From Alistipes indistinctus YIT 12060 (GTDB lineage Bacteria; Bacteroidota; Bacteroidia; Bacteroidales; Rikenellaceae): a stretch of DNA of 64,000 nt. The notes beneath the pieces were generated by a model, which saw nothing but the letters and a program-made list of their open reading frames with translations, was not told the origin of the DNA and made no database searches. The first letter of the stretch is position 1. Each line of letters begins with the position of its first letter. The position numbers and the translations under genes are program-made. The stretch is from NCBI RefSeq assembly GCF_025144995.1, contig NZ_CP102250.1, forward strand, positions 1,984,001-2,048,000, in the 5' to 3' direction. Positions 43,003 to 50,828 of this stretch are shown here, one piece after another.

Positions 43003-43335
43003 TTATGTCCGGCGAAACGTGCCAATATCGGCGATCTCCTGCGCTGTACAAAGCAAACTTTCTTTCGGGCTACCGGAAAGAGGGGAGATCAAATACTGGC
43101 GGTTGGCACGGAAAAAGGTCGGGGTCGAGGCTTTCTGCCAATTCATCGAGCGTAAAGGACGTATCCGGCTTTCCGCGGCGCTCTGCGCGGCACGCGCGAT
43201 TGCGTCGGCACTGTAGAGATACTGCACTTGTTCGACCGGCAACGGCAGCATCGCGTAAATGCCGCCCGTCAGCATTTTGTACTCCGACCCTGTCGGTTTT
43301 CGCGCCAGCTCAAAACTGGCGCGTTTTTCACACAT
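43003..43335 (-). pseudogene. decayed LytTR DNA-binding domain
   Basis: The longest frame contains LPVEQVQYLYSADA and later FFRANRQYLIS, the first strand and the conserved F-R-x-N/H-R-x-Y motif of LytTR domains. Between them the matching sequence lies in another frame (DTSFTLDELAESLDPD, about 43,124-43,171). So at least two frameshifts are needed, the second in a run of five T. There is no receiver upstream. The 3' part is also shortened. The remnant appears to be all that is left of a LytTR-type response regulator. It could instead be a chance frame, but three family blocks in the right order make that unlikely. Confidence 0.6.
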
Positions 43336-43516
43336 GCATGGACAATCGTCGCGGAGCTATTCTCGGTCGCATCGTCCGCTACTCGCCATGCGTGGAACTA
43401 TACGGGGTTTTATTGAAGAGAAGTTCGTGAGGAAATCGAAGTGTTGTGCGAAATTGCAGCCGAATGCAAATTGAAATCGATGGAAATAGGATAATTCATC
43501 ATTTCCTACATCAATG

Positions 43517-43556
43517 AAAGAAAAATGCCACTTAATGAATAATTAAGTGGCATTTT
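43517..43556 (-). terminator. terminator of tRNA-Cys
   Basis: A perfect 15-bp stem (43,522-43,536 with 43,542-43,556), loop of five, then a T run on the minus strand, directly downstream of the tRNA. Confidence 0.9.
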
Positions 43557-43559
43557 CAA

Positions 43560-43633
43560 TGGAGGTCTGAAGCGGACTCGAACCGCTGTAGCAGCTTTTG
43601 CAGAGCTGTGCCTAACCGCTCGGCCATCAGACC
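43560..43633 (-). tRNA. tRNA-Cys (GCA)
   Basis: 74 nt with encoded CCA. The acceptor stem GGTCTGA pairs with TCAGACC. The discriminator is U73, the identity base for cysteine. The anticodon loop CTGCAAA holds GCA between the arms CAGCT and AGCTG. T arm AGCGG-TTCGAGT-CCGCT is complete. Confidence 0.97.
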
Positions 43634-43648
43634 CTGTCGAACGGACTG

Positions 43649-43679
43649 CAAATATACGTCATTTTTTTGAATTCCCAAA
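43649..43679 (-). promoter_or_regulatory. promoter of tRNA-Cys
   Basis: On the minus strand TTTG (43,676-43,679), exactly 19 bp, then TATATTTG (43,649-43,656), the full Bacteroidetes consensus. Transcription would start about 9 nt ahead of the mature tRNA. Confidence 0.85.
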
Positions 43680-43689
43680 TTACTCACTG

Positions 43690-43805
43690 TGAAAAAGCCC
43701 CTTGCCAGGGCGGATGCGGCAAGGGGCTCACGATTCGCCGCCGGGATCCCGGCGGCGGGTGTGTTGCGGCGGCACAGCGGGGTCGCTGCCCGCGACCCTG
43801 GTCCG
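43690..43805 (-). ncRNA. candidate structured small RNA with three hairpins
   Basis: On the minus strand three strong GC hairpins follow each other: 43,780-43,798 (GGGTCGC arms), 43,737-43,756 (a perfect 20-bp palindrome, GCCGCCGGGAT arms) and 43,696-43,728 (AGCCCCTTGCC arms), the last followed by TTTTT as in a terminator. A promoter-like TATATTTA at 43,810-43,817 with ATTG 20 bp further on lies just upstream. The implied RNA is about 110 nt. No open frame explains it. It does not look like 4.5S, 6S or tmRNA. A terminator plus unrelated palindromes is the main alternative. Confidence 0.5.
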
Positions 43806-44156
43806 AAAGTAAATATAATAAATTTAGCACATCATTGCAATCGATCTGGGAGGAATTTGCATGCCGGTTGACGATGTGGCAGAATCCGATAGCCTTGTGC
43901 CCGTTTTCTGGAAATCATTCCGGCGTATTGTGCGGTGCCGGGTTTTCGAAGAACCGGTATCTCCCCGGGTCCGCTTATTCATCCGACTGCAGGTATTTGC
44001 CGGGATTTTGTTACCTTTACTTGTACGTATCGGATATTATCGGGGGAGTGTGCGTTATCCCGTCGCAGTAGCGCTTCGTTGCAGCGTTGCCTGCGGTTTG
44101 GAAGTTTCGTCCGGGTTGCGGAAACTCCTTTGACCGGAAATGTTAAACTATAACCC

Positions 44157-45356
44157 ATGACGATCGATGATCTCGCATTGACGCTGCATCCCGAGTTGGG
44201 GTGCCGTACGGCGATCCATCTGCTGGAGTGTTTCGGTTCGGCGGAGGCGGTTTTCGCCGCATCTGCCGGCGAACTGGTCCGGAGGGCCGAGTTGAAGCCG
44301 GCGCTGGCCCGCAGTCTGTGCCGCCGCGAGTACCATCAGGCGGCCGAACGGGAGCTGGCGTTTTGCGAACGCAACCGCATCCGGCCCGTTGCGGCAGGCG
44401 ATGAGTCGTATCCGAGGCGGTTGCTCGAGTGTGCCGATTATCCGCATGTAATTTACCTCAAAGGCGGCCCGGAACTCAGCGGAGGCCATTGGTTGTCGGT
44501 CGTCGGTACGCGCAAGGCGACTCCTTACGGGCAGAAGATGTGCGACCGGCTGATCGGTGAGCTTTCGGCACTGTTTCCCGATCTGGTCGTGGTCAGCGGC
44601 CTGGCATACGGGATCGATGTGGCGGCGCACCGTGCCGCGATGCAGCACGGGGTGCGTACCGTCGCCGTGCTGGGGCATCCGCTGACGCACATCTATCCGC
44701 AGGCCCATACCGAAACCGCCCGGCGGATCGTGTCGCTCGGCGGAACCCTAATCAGCGAGTATCCTTCCACGGCCCGGCCCGATAAGGCGGGTTTCGTGCA
44801 GCGCAACCGCCTCATCGCGGGACTGAGCGACGGGACGGTGATCGTCGAATCGGCTGTCCGGGGCGGCTCGCTCATTACCGCCGACATGGCCGGCGGTTAC
44901 CACCGCGAGGTGATGGCGGTACCGGGGCGTGTAGGCGACCGCTGTGCCGAGGGAACCAATGCGCTGATTCGCTCGCTGAAGGCGCAGATGGTGTGCAGCG
45001 GCGCGGATATTGCCGAGATATTGGGGTGGGAAGCGCCCGCTCCGTCCGGGAAGGCCGTCGGACAGTCGTTGTTTGCGGAAACCGGCCCGCTTGCTCCGTC
45101 CGTCGGAAACGAATCTGCCGGAGCGACCGGGGCGGCATATCGGGAAGCGGTTTTGCCGGATTCGGTCGCCGCTTCTGCAGCCGGAGACGGTCGCGTCGCT
45201 TCGTTGCGTGGATTGCTGGGCGACGATCCCGTTTCGCTCGATGAGCTGAGCATCCGCAGCGGTATTGCCGTGGCGGAGCTGCCGGCCCTGCTGCTCGAGT
45301 TGGAGCTTGCGGGACGGATCTGCGCACTGCCCGGGAACTTATATATGAAAAATTGA
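44157..45356 (+). CDS. dprA: DNA-processing protein DprA
   Basis: 399 aa. It loads RecA on incoming single-stranded DNA during transformation. The extended Rossmann domain has LSVVGTRKATPYG, VVVSGLAYGIDVAAH, GTLISEYPS, FVQRNRLIAGLSDG and VPGRVGDRCAEGTNALI, all conserved DprA blocks. An N-terminal helical (SAM-like) domain (about 1-75) and a C-terminal winged-helix (about 335-395, DDPVSLDELSIRSGI) complete it. The linker between 290 and 330 is Ala-rich and variable. It precedes tatD and ansA on the same strand; a 75-bp gap to tatD suggests an operon. Confidence 0.95.
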   Translation: MTIDDLALTLHPELGCRTAIHLLECFGSAEAVFAASAGELVRRAELKPALARSLCRREYHQAAERELAFCERNRIRPVAAGDESYPRRLLECADYPHVIYLKGGPELSGGHWLSVVGTRKATPYGQKMCDRLIGELSALFPDLVVVSGLAYGIDVAAHRAAMQHGVRTVAVLGHPLTHIYPQAHTETARRIVSLGGTLISEYPSTARPDKAGFVQRNRLIAGLSDGTVIVESAVRGGSLITADMAGGYHREVMAVPGRVGDRCAEGTNALIRSLKAQMVCSGADIAEILGWEAPAPSGKAVGQSLFAETGPLAPSVGNESAGATGAAYREAVLPDSVAASAAGDGRVASLRGLLGDDPVSLDELSIRSGIAVAELPALLLELELAGRICALPGNLYMKN

Positions 45357-45431
45357 GTGTGACGGCCGGCGGCCGGAACAGCGTTTACGTCTATCCATAC
45401 ACAGAACATACTATATAATAGCAATACACCG

Positions 45432-46235
45432 ATGTCTTTGCAACTGATCGATACCCATTCGCATATTTACGATCCGCAATTCGATGCCGACCGCGACGAG
45501 GCGGTTGCCCGGGCCCGCGCCGCTGGGGTAGGGAGGATTCTGCTCCCGGCTGTGGATGCCGAGTCCTACGGGGCGATGTTCGCTCTGGCGCGGCAGTACC
45601 CGGAACTGTGCCGCCCGATGATGGGGCTGCACCCCACCTCGGTCAACGACAATCCCCGCTGGCGGGAGGATTTGGAGCAGGTGGCGCGTTATTTGGCCGC
45701 TCCGCCCGAAGGGATTCGTTTTTGCGGGGTGGGAGAGGTGGGGCTCGACCTCTACTGGAGCCGGGATTTTCTCTCCCAGCAGCAACAGGCGCTTCGGTTC
45801 CAGGTGGAGCTGTCGTTGCAGTACGGCCTGCCGCTGGTGATCCATACGCGCGATGCATGGGACGAGATGTGTGCATTGCTCGATGCGTTTCGGGGGCGTG
45901 GCGTGCGCGGTATCTTGCACAGCTTTTGCGGCACGGCCGACCACTACCGGGCGCTGAAAGCGGCGGGCGGGTTCCTGTTCGGGATCGGCGGTCCGGTCAC
46001 CTACAAAAAGTCGTCGCTTCCCGATACGTTGCGCGAAATTCCGTTGTCCGATCTGGTGCTCGAGACCGATTCGCCCTACCTGCCGCCGGTGCCTTACCGG
46101 GGCAAGCGTAACGAAAGCGCTTACGTCGGACTGGTCGCCTGCCGGCTGGCCGAAATATACGGGACGACGCCCGAAGAGGTCGCTGCGGTGACGACCCGCA
46201 ATGCGCGGGCTTTGTTCGGTGAAAGAATTTCGTAA
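45432..46235 (+). CDS. tatD: TatD-family metal-dependent hydrolase
   Basis: 267 aa, a TIM-barrel amidohydrolase-like protein. Metal ligands are visible: DTHSHIYD (His pair), GEVGLDLYW (Glu), VIHTRDAW, GILHSFCG (His) and LVLETDSPYLPP (Asp). TatD proteins act as 3'-5' exonucleases and in DNA quality control; they are not part of Tat transport. The segment KRNESAYV is also conserved. Located after dprA, so both may process DNA. The promoter of ansA overlaps its 3' end. Confidence 0.94.
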   Translation: MSLQLIDTHSHIYDPQFDADRDEAVARARAAGVGRILLPAVDAESYGAMFALARQYPELCRPMMGLHPTSVNDNPRWREDLEQVARYLAAPPEGIRFCGVGEVGLDLYWSRDFLSQQQQALRFQVELSLQYGLPLVIHTRDAWDEMCALLDAFRGRGVRGILHSFCGTADHYRALKAAGGFLFGIGGPVTYKKSSLPDTLREIPLSDLVLETDSPYLPPVPYRGKRNESAYVGLVACRLAEIYGTTPEEVAAVTTRNARALFGERIS

Positions 46236-46240
46236 TTTTG
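46211..46240 (+). promoter_or_regulatory. promoter of ansA
   Basis: TTTG (46,211-46,214), 18 bp, TAATTTTG (46,233-46,240), close to the Bacteroidetes consensus, inside the end of tatD and 50 bp ahead of the asparaginase ATG. Confidence 0.65.
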
Positions 46241-46290
46241 TACCCGTTGCCCGGCATGTAGCCGGGGTGGATAAATTTAGAATCTAACGC

Positions 46291-47328
46291 ATGGAACCAC
46301 GTGCCAAATCATCCGTATTGCTGATCTACACGGGCGGCACGATCGGCATGAAGCCCGATCCGGAAACGGGCGTACTGGCGCCGTTCGACTTCAGTACCAT
46401 TTACGACGAGTTTCCCTACCTGGGAAAACTCGATGTCGAATTGGAGGTGATCAACCTCACGCCGATCGACTCGTCGAATGTGACGCCGGAACTGTGGTGC
46501 GAACTGGCGCGGCTGATCCGTGACAACTACGACGCTTACGACGGCTTTGTCGTGCTGCACGGTACCGACACGATGTCCTATTCCGCCTCCGCGCTCAGTT
46601 TTATGCTGGTGAACCTCGCCAAACCCGTCATTTTTACCGGCAGCCAGATCCCGATCGGCGTGCTGCGTACCGACGGGCGCGAAAACCTGATTACCGCGGT
46701 CGAGATCGCTGCGGCGCGCGAAGGCGGCCGCGCTGTGGTGCCGGAGGTGTGCATCTGTTTTCAAAACAAGCTCTTCCGTGCGAACCGCACGACCAAGCAC
46801 AGCGCCGAGCAGCTCAATGCGTTCCGTTCCGACAACTATCCGATTCTCGCCGAGGTGGGCGTCAGCATCCATTACAACCGTCCCTTTATCCGGCGGCCTG
46901 CCCCCGATCCCGGGCCGCTGCGGATCGTCACGCGGCTCGATACGCGTATCGCTGTGGTGCGGCTGTTCCCCGGCATGAGCGCCGAGACGTTCACGGCGAT
47001 GCTCGGCATTCCGGGGCTGCGCGGGGTAGTACTCGAAACGTACGGTGCGGGCAACGCCCCCACGGCCGACTGGTTCATCGATGCGGTGTCCGCAGCCGTC
47101 GCACGCGGCGTCGTGGTGCTGAACGTCACGCAATGTTTGGGCGGCAGCGTTTCGATGGAGATGTACGAAACGGGCAAACGGCTCGGGCAGACCGGCGTGA
47201 TCAGCGGGCGTGACATCACTACCGAGAGCGCCGTGACCAAGATGATGGTCGTGCTCGGTGCTTCGGACGATCCGCAGGAGGTGCGCCGCGGGCTTGAGGC
47301 CGACCGGTGCGGCGAGATTTCCGATTGA
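46291..47328 (+). CDS. ansA: type I L-asparaginase
   Basis: 345 aa with no signal peptide, so cytoplasmic. It hydrolyses L-asparagine to aspartate and ammonia. The first catalytic Thr is Thr17 within YTGGTIGM; the second block is VLHGTDTMSYSASALSFML near 90-108. FTGSQIPIG and VLETYGAGNAP are further family motifs. Length and lack of signal match AnsA rather than the periplasmic type II. It has its own promoter element, and tRNA-Ser follows. Confidence 0.94.
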   Translation: MEPRAKSSVLLIYTGGTIGMKPDPETGVLAPFDFSTIYDEFPYLGKLDVELEVINLTPIDSSNVTPELWCELARLIRDNYDAYDGFVVLHGTDTMSYSASALSFMLVNLAKPVIFTGSQIPIGVLRTDGRENLITAVEIAAAREGGRAVVPEVCICFQNKLFRANRTTKHSAEQLNAFRSDNYPILAEVGVSIHYNRPFIRRPAPDPGPLRIVTRLDTRIAVVRLFPGMSAETFTAMLGIPGLRGVVLETYGAGNAPTADWFIDAVSAAVARGVVVLNVTQCLGGSVSMEMYETGKRLGQTGVISGRDITTESAVTKMMVVLGASDDPQEVRRGLEADRCGEISD

Positions 47329-47448
47329 TCCGTTCCGTCTGTGGAGTGGGCGCATGTTGGTACGCAGCGGAGCGTTACTTTGGCGGTTTGTGGCGCTGTC
47401 GGAGACGGGATCGGAGAGAAAATCGACGGCGATTTTTCGGAACCAAAA

Positions 47449-47456
47449 TAATTTTG
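47449..47456 (+). promoter_or_regulatory. putative -7 element (TAATTTTG) for tRNA-Ser
   Basis: TAATTTTG lies 91 bp ahead of the tRNA. It is the best plus-strand match; no TTTG is at the -33 position. Confidence 0.4.
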
Positions 47457-47547
47457 TATCTTGCAGCGCTTTCCGGCCGGGATCCGTTCGATGCGGCCCT
47501 GCGACCGGGCTTGTCACCGGGGGATCGGGTGTGGGAAGCGACGTTTT

Positions 47548-47635
47548 GGAGAAATGTCCGAGTGGTTTAAGGAGCGCGCCTGGAAAGTGCGTATACCCCA
47601 AAAGGGTATCGTGGGTTCGAATCCCGCTTTCTCCG
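47548..47635 (+). tRNA. tRNA-Ser (GGA)
   Basis: 88 nt without encoded CCA. The acceptor stem GGAGAAA pairs with TTTCTCC, discriminator G73. The anticodon loop CTGGAAA holds GGA. The long variable arm (TACCC-CAAAA-GGGTA) marks it as a class II serine tRNA. It lies at the edge of the AT-rich island. Confidence 0.97.
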
Positions 47636-47682
47636 CAGTATGCTCTGACAATCAGTGTGTTGTCAGAGTAAGGGACTAAATT

Positions 47683-47716
47683 AGGGACTACTTTAAGTAG
47701 TTCCTATTCTTTTTTA
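47683..47716 (+). terminator. terminator downstream of tRNA-Ser
   Basis: AGGGACTACTT pairs with AAGTAGTTCCT (one G-U pair) followed by a T-rich run. A second hairpin with 9-bp arms (CTCTGACAA) lies between the tRNA and this stem. Confidence 0.8.
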
Positions 47717-47796
47717 TGGGTAAACGGGCCCCTCTGGATAGGTTATTAAGCGGAGTATCTATTGGTCTACTTTGGCCGTTATGCCTCGTTAGAATT

Positions 47797-47990
47797 TTCG
47801 TTTTTACCTCCCCGTAACCGCCCCGTTCTTTGTTGGCTAAAGTTCGCGCGTGCGCGTATGTGATAGGGGAAAATTATTTTGTGGCTCATTCCTAACCTTC
47901 AAACCCTACATTTACTACACTATAAAAAAGGATCGGTAATTTACCGATCCCTGATTGTTGAGGTTCAAAGTCTGTCAGTAGGAATTAATG
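47797..47990. repeat. left copy of diverged island-end repeat
   Basis: Three blocks match 50,483-50,749 in the same order and orientation: block 1 (47,797-47,856; shares CCGTTCTTTGTTGGCTAAAG), block 2 (47,852-47,880; GCGCGTATGTGATA) and block 3 (47,951-47,990; a gene 3' end). The copies are clearly diverged, and the right one has about 90 extra bases between blocks 1 and 2. Confidence 0.8.
47924..47950 (-). terminator. terminator of the decayed minus-strand island genes
   Basis: GGATCGGTAA and its complement form a hairpin; on the minus strand it is followed by TTTTTT. It lies 15 bp beyond the stop codon of the pseudogene at 47,965. Confidence 0.75.
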
Positions 47991-48165
47991 CGTTTATTTT
48001 CGCTTTCCACTCTTTTACACGCTTGGATAATAACTTGTGTAGTTGCTTTTCCTCGGTTTCCGTTATTCCGTGCGGTGGTACCTCGTAAACAGTTCACCCA
48101 CAGCGACCGGACACGTCTATTACTGCATTTGGAAAAAGTTTGTTTGTAATAGTCACTTCCGTCAC
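47965..48165 (-). pseudogene. island gene fragment with an internal stop
   Basis: Read from a GTG, the frame gives EVTITNKLFPNAVIDVSGRC, then one TGA stop, then YEVPPHGITETEEKQLHKLL and a lysine-rich end. Both halves look like real protein and are in the same frame, so one nonsense mutation (GGG TGA ACT) splits it. The family is not one I can name; small proteins of this kind occur in mobile elements of Bacteroidetes. A start further upstream is possible. The terminator follows, so this was the last gene of a minus-strand operon. Confidence 0.5.
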
Positions 48166-48169
48166 ACGA

Positions 48170-48443
48170 TTAGTCTTTGAGGTACTGACCTGACGGGACG
48201 TTGCTGTAATAGGCGATCGCTCCGGTAGTCCAATAGGTATCTGCATTGCTGGTCCGTACAGCCTTTGCCGCTGCGTTTTTAGCTTTGATAGCGGCCCGTT
48301 TGGTTTCCTGCTTATGTTGCTTGCTTACCCTCCCAAGCCTGGCGCAAAGCAGCAGAAAAGCTGTAAGAATACGGGTGTTGCCTTTGTAGATATTTCAAGC
48401 TCTTTTCATAATCTGCGTTTGTTGTATTTGCTCGTGGATTTCA
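48170..48443 (-). pseudogene. frameshifted small island gene
   Basis: The start MKSTSKYNKRR reads for twelve codons to a stop. In the next frame YEKSLKYLQRQHPYSYSFSA and LRQAWEGKQA continue, and a third frame supplies KQETKRAAIKAKNAAAKAV and a tail ending SGQYLKD. Two frameshifts would restore one protein of about 90 aa. The SFSAALRQAW segment resembles small proteins often seen in Bacteroidetes mobile elements. Function unknown. Confidence 0.5.
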
Positions 48444-48613
48444 TAGTTGTAGTGGTTTGTATTTCTTTTTTATCATAAATGCAATATTTGTCGAACGTAT
48501 AAGCCAAGTATTTTAGTAGCGATCTTAATGATTTATATTACTTTTGATCTGAATATGTATGGTTTTAAGTTTATTTACCACCTTTGTGAAAGTAATATTT
48601 ACTACTACATGAC

Positions 48614-48859
48614 ATGAATTTGAGGATAAAAGAAGTTTGTAAAGAGAAAGGGGTAACCTTGCAACACGTCGCGGAAGTTATAGGTGTAAATAGGGTGAGC
48701 TTGTCTAACTCTATCAACGGTAATCCAACGATCCAAACATTGGAAAAAATTGCTAGCGCTTTGGGTGTGGTTGTGTCGGAACTAATAGACGAACCAAAAA
48801 CAAATACGATCACCTGTCCTCATTGCGGTAAACAGATCAAATTTGAGAAGGGGAAATAA
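48614..48859 (+). CDS. XRE-family transcriptional regulator with zinc-ribbon tail
   Basis: 81 aa. The helix-turn-helix (about 4-58) reads LQHVAEVIGVNRVSLSNSI with TIQTLEKIASALGV following, the HTH_3 pattern. The C-terminus CPHCGKQIKF has one CxxC pair and could bind zinc as a dimer. Small regulators of this kind often control mobile elements or phage genes. It lies 29 bp ahead of the BRO-N gene on the same strand. Its base composition is AT-richer than the chromosome around it, consistent with transfer. Confidence 0.88.
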   Translation: MNLRIKEVCKEKGVTLQHVAEVIGVNRVSLSNSINGNPTIQTLEKIASALGVVVSELIDEPKTNTITCPHCGKQIKFEKGK

Positions 48860-48864
48860 TTTTA

Positions 48865-48872
48865 TAGCTTTG
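48865..48872 (+). promoter_or_regulatory. putative -7 element (TAGCTTTG) for the BRO-N gene
   Basis: TAGCTTTG fits TAnnTTTG just after the regulator stop codon and 16 bp ahead of the next ATG. Confidence 0.45.
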
Positions 48873-48888
48873 CTAAAAGGCTAGGACG

Positions 48889-49707
48889 ATGACAAAGAAA
48901 GATGCTGTAAAGTTATTTGAGGATAGACAGGTGCGCTCTGTTTGGGATTCGGATGCCGAAAAGTGGTATGTCTCGGTGATTGATGTGATCGAGGTATTGA
49001 CCGATAGTGCCAATCCTCGCCGGTATTGGAGTGACTTAAAACGCAAATTGAATGCAGAGGGAAGTCAGTTGTACGAAAATATCGTACAACTCAAAATGAA
49101 ATCTGCAGATGGAAAGAGCTACAATACCGATGTGGCTGATGTGGAACAACTATTTAGACTTATCCAGTCCATCCCATCCCCAAAGGCGGAACCTTTCAAG
49201 CAATGGTTAGCGCAATTAGGCCGGGAACGACTGGAGGAAATAGACGATCCGGAACAAGGTATTGAACGCCTGATGGAGTATTACCACCGCAAAGGATATT
49301 CGGCCAACTGGATTAATCAACGGCTTAAATCTATCGAGGTGCGCAAAGAGCTTACCGATGAATGGGAGCGGCGGGGAATTCAAAAAGGCCAGCAATACGC
49401 TATCCTTACCGACGTCATCACTCAAAGCTGGTCGGGGTTTACCACCAAGCAATACAAGCAGTATAAAGGGCTTAAAACCGAGAGTTTGCGGGATAATATG
49501 ACTAACCTCGAATTAGTCCTTAATATGCTCGCAGAAGCCTCCACAACTGAGATTTCTCAAAATGAAGAACCCGAAACCTTTGCACACAGCAAACAGATCG
49601 CACAACGAGGCGGTAGGGTTGCCGGTGCTGCCCGTAAAGAACTGGAAACACAAACCGGTCAAAAGGTCGTTAGCCCGTTGAGTGTTAAAAAGGCTATCAA
49701 AAAATAA
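48889..49707 (+). CDS. BRO-N domain protein
   Basis: 272 aa. The N-terminal part (about 8-100) has the BRO-N pattern of phage antirepressors: VRSVWDSDAEKWYVSVIDVI, NPRRYWSDLKRKL and YNTDVADVEQLFRLIQSIPS. These domains bind DNA in phage and baculovirus proteins. The C-terminal part is helical and Gln/Lys-rich, and ends with AARKELETQTGQKVVSPLS. It is intact and follows the XRE regulator, so both were probably carried by the element. Role in the host unknown. Confidence 0.85.
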   Translation: MTKKDAVKLFEDRQVRSVWDSDAEKWYVSVIDVIEVLTDSANPRRYWSDLKRKLNAEGSQLYENIVQLKMKSADGKSYNTDVADVEQLFRLIQSIPSPKAEPFKQWLAQLGRERLEEIDDPEQGIERLMEYYHRKGYSANWINQRLKSIEVRKELTDEWERRGIQKGQQYAILTDVITQSWSGFTTKQYKQYKGLKTESLRDNMTNLELVLNMLAEASTTEISQNEEPETFAHSKQIAQRGGRVAGAARKELETQTGQKVVSPLSVKKAIKK

Positions 49708-49750
49708 CCACCTGATACACGTAGGGGTCTCGAAACTGTGATTTTAAAAG

Positions 49751-49784
49751 AACAGTCACCCGTTGAGGTGGCTGTTTATTTTTA
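49751..49784 (+). terminator. terminator after the BRO-N gene
   Basis: AACAGTCACC pairs with GGTGGCTGTT around a 6-base loop, followed by a T-rich run. Confidence 0.85.
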
Positions 49785-49997
49785 GAATATTTCCGCGATC
49801 ATCTTTCCGTAATTTGTGGTAGGATCAACGAGTAGCAAGGAAAAATAACGAGATTCCGTTCTTTCTATCTGAAGGTGGTAAACTTCCATAGTGATCAAAG
49901 GCGATAATGTTATATGAGGGCATCCGGTAATTTCGAACCTCCTACCAATCCCAACGAAGAGCGGCTGTAGCCCGAAGTCGAGATTCCGACCCAGCAA
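49782..49997 (-). CDS. short hypothetical protein or fragment
   Basis: 71 codons from a TTG. The middle (ITGCPHITLSPLITMEVYHL, then QIERTESRYFSLLLVDPTTN) has natural protein composition, but I do not recognise a family and the start is weak. It could be the 3' end of a longer lost gene, in line with the decay around it. Nothing else is visible in 49,785-50,079. Confidence 0.3.
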   Translation of the reverse strand: MLGRNLDFGLQPLFVGIGRRFEITGCPHITLSPLITMEVYHLQIERTESRYFSLLLVDPTTNYGKMIAEIF

Positions 49998-50079
49998 TAA
50001 TCCAGTAAGTTAGCGAATTAAAGACAAATATTTACTGTTTTACCCTTTGGGTGACCTTTGGGTTGTTCGACATATTATA

Positions 50080-50306
50080 TCAGCTTTTACCCTTGATGTA
50101 GCCTTGCTGTTCTTCTTCCTCCGGGTGGTTGTGGAAATACTTTTGGGGGATATAAAGGTATCCGCAATCCCGTCCCACGTCAAGGAATAGATACCCGTCT
50201 GTTGTGGTATTGATATACCGGACAAACATCCGTTTACGGTGACAGGCAGGACATTCGTACCGGCTCCGTATTTCCTGTATTTTTCCAATTCGTAGCGGTG
50301 TGCCAT
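50080..50306 (-). pseudogene. frameshifted N-terminal zinc-ribbon fragment (DUF6371/primase-like)
   Basis: The frame starting MAHRYELEKYRKYG shifts near 50,268 into SRYECPACHRKRMFVRYINT, the CxxC-containing start of mobile-element proteins of the DUF6371 type. The second cysteine block is eroded (DVGRDCGYLYIPQKYF, where the usual form has an extra RCNRE-like stretch), and the rest of the protein is missing after HNHPEEEEQQ. So a one-base shift, an internal loss and a 3' truncation are needed to explain it. The identity rests on pattern memory, not a search. Confidence 0.6.
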
Positions 50307-50482
50307 TGCTCCGTTTTTTATCGAAGTCAGAAAAGGTTTTTCTTGCTACATTTCCTACATTACGTACACGAGTGAATTTACTATGATCTGACATTCAGCA
50401 TATTGAATGATGTGGGGGATTCATTGGCTCCATACTTTCCTATATTACCTATACCTGTAAAAATTCATGTGCGATGTGATCT

Positions 50483-50749
50483 TCGTTTTTACCTCACCGT
50501 AACCTCACCGTTCTTTGTTGGCTAAAGTTCGCGTGCGCGTTAATGATGTCAAAATAGGTTTACTCTTTATGTATTGTATGCGCGCGGTGATGACCGAATA
50601 GGCTTGCAGGCCGACACTAATACCCTCTTACACGCGCGTATGTGATAAGGGGAAATTATTTTTGCGCAAATTCCGCATATAAAAAAAGGGCCGGAGTAAC
50701 AATCCCCTAATTGTTGAAGTTCGAAGCTTGTCTATAGGAATGAATTAAA
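50483..50749. repeat. right copy of diverged island-end repeat
   Basis: Matches 47,797-47,990 in three blocks: block 1 (50,483-50,540), block 2 (50,635-50,664) and block 3 (50,708-50,749). Block 3 looks like a second copy of the 3' end of the minus-strand gene at 47,965, so the element carried or duplicated this end. The rest of 50,307-50,828 shows no gene. Confidence 0.75.
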
Positions 50750-50828
50750 TGATAAACATAGTCTAACCGATAAATATCCAGACAAGACCGACGTAAAGAA
50801 ACCCACTCTTTTAAAACCTTTCCTCTTT

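Noticed and set aside
43861-44133. A 90-codon frame upstream of dprA
   Set aside because: Val/Arg-rich composition without motif; overlaps several other equally weak frames.
47548-47716. tRNA-Ser as the attachment site of the island
   Set aside because: I found no second copy of the tRNA 3' end further right, and no integrase gene is in view. It could still have been the target of a lost element.
47930-47950. The palindrome GGATCGGTAA/TTACCGATCC as a recombination site
   Set aside because: The T run on its minus-strand side and its place after a stop codon explain it better as a terminator.
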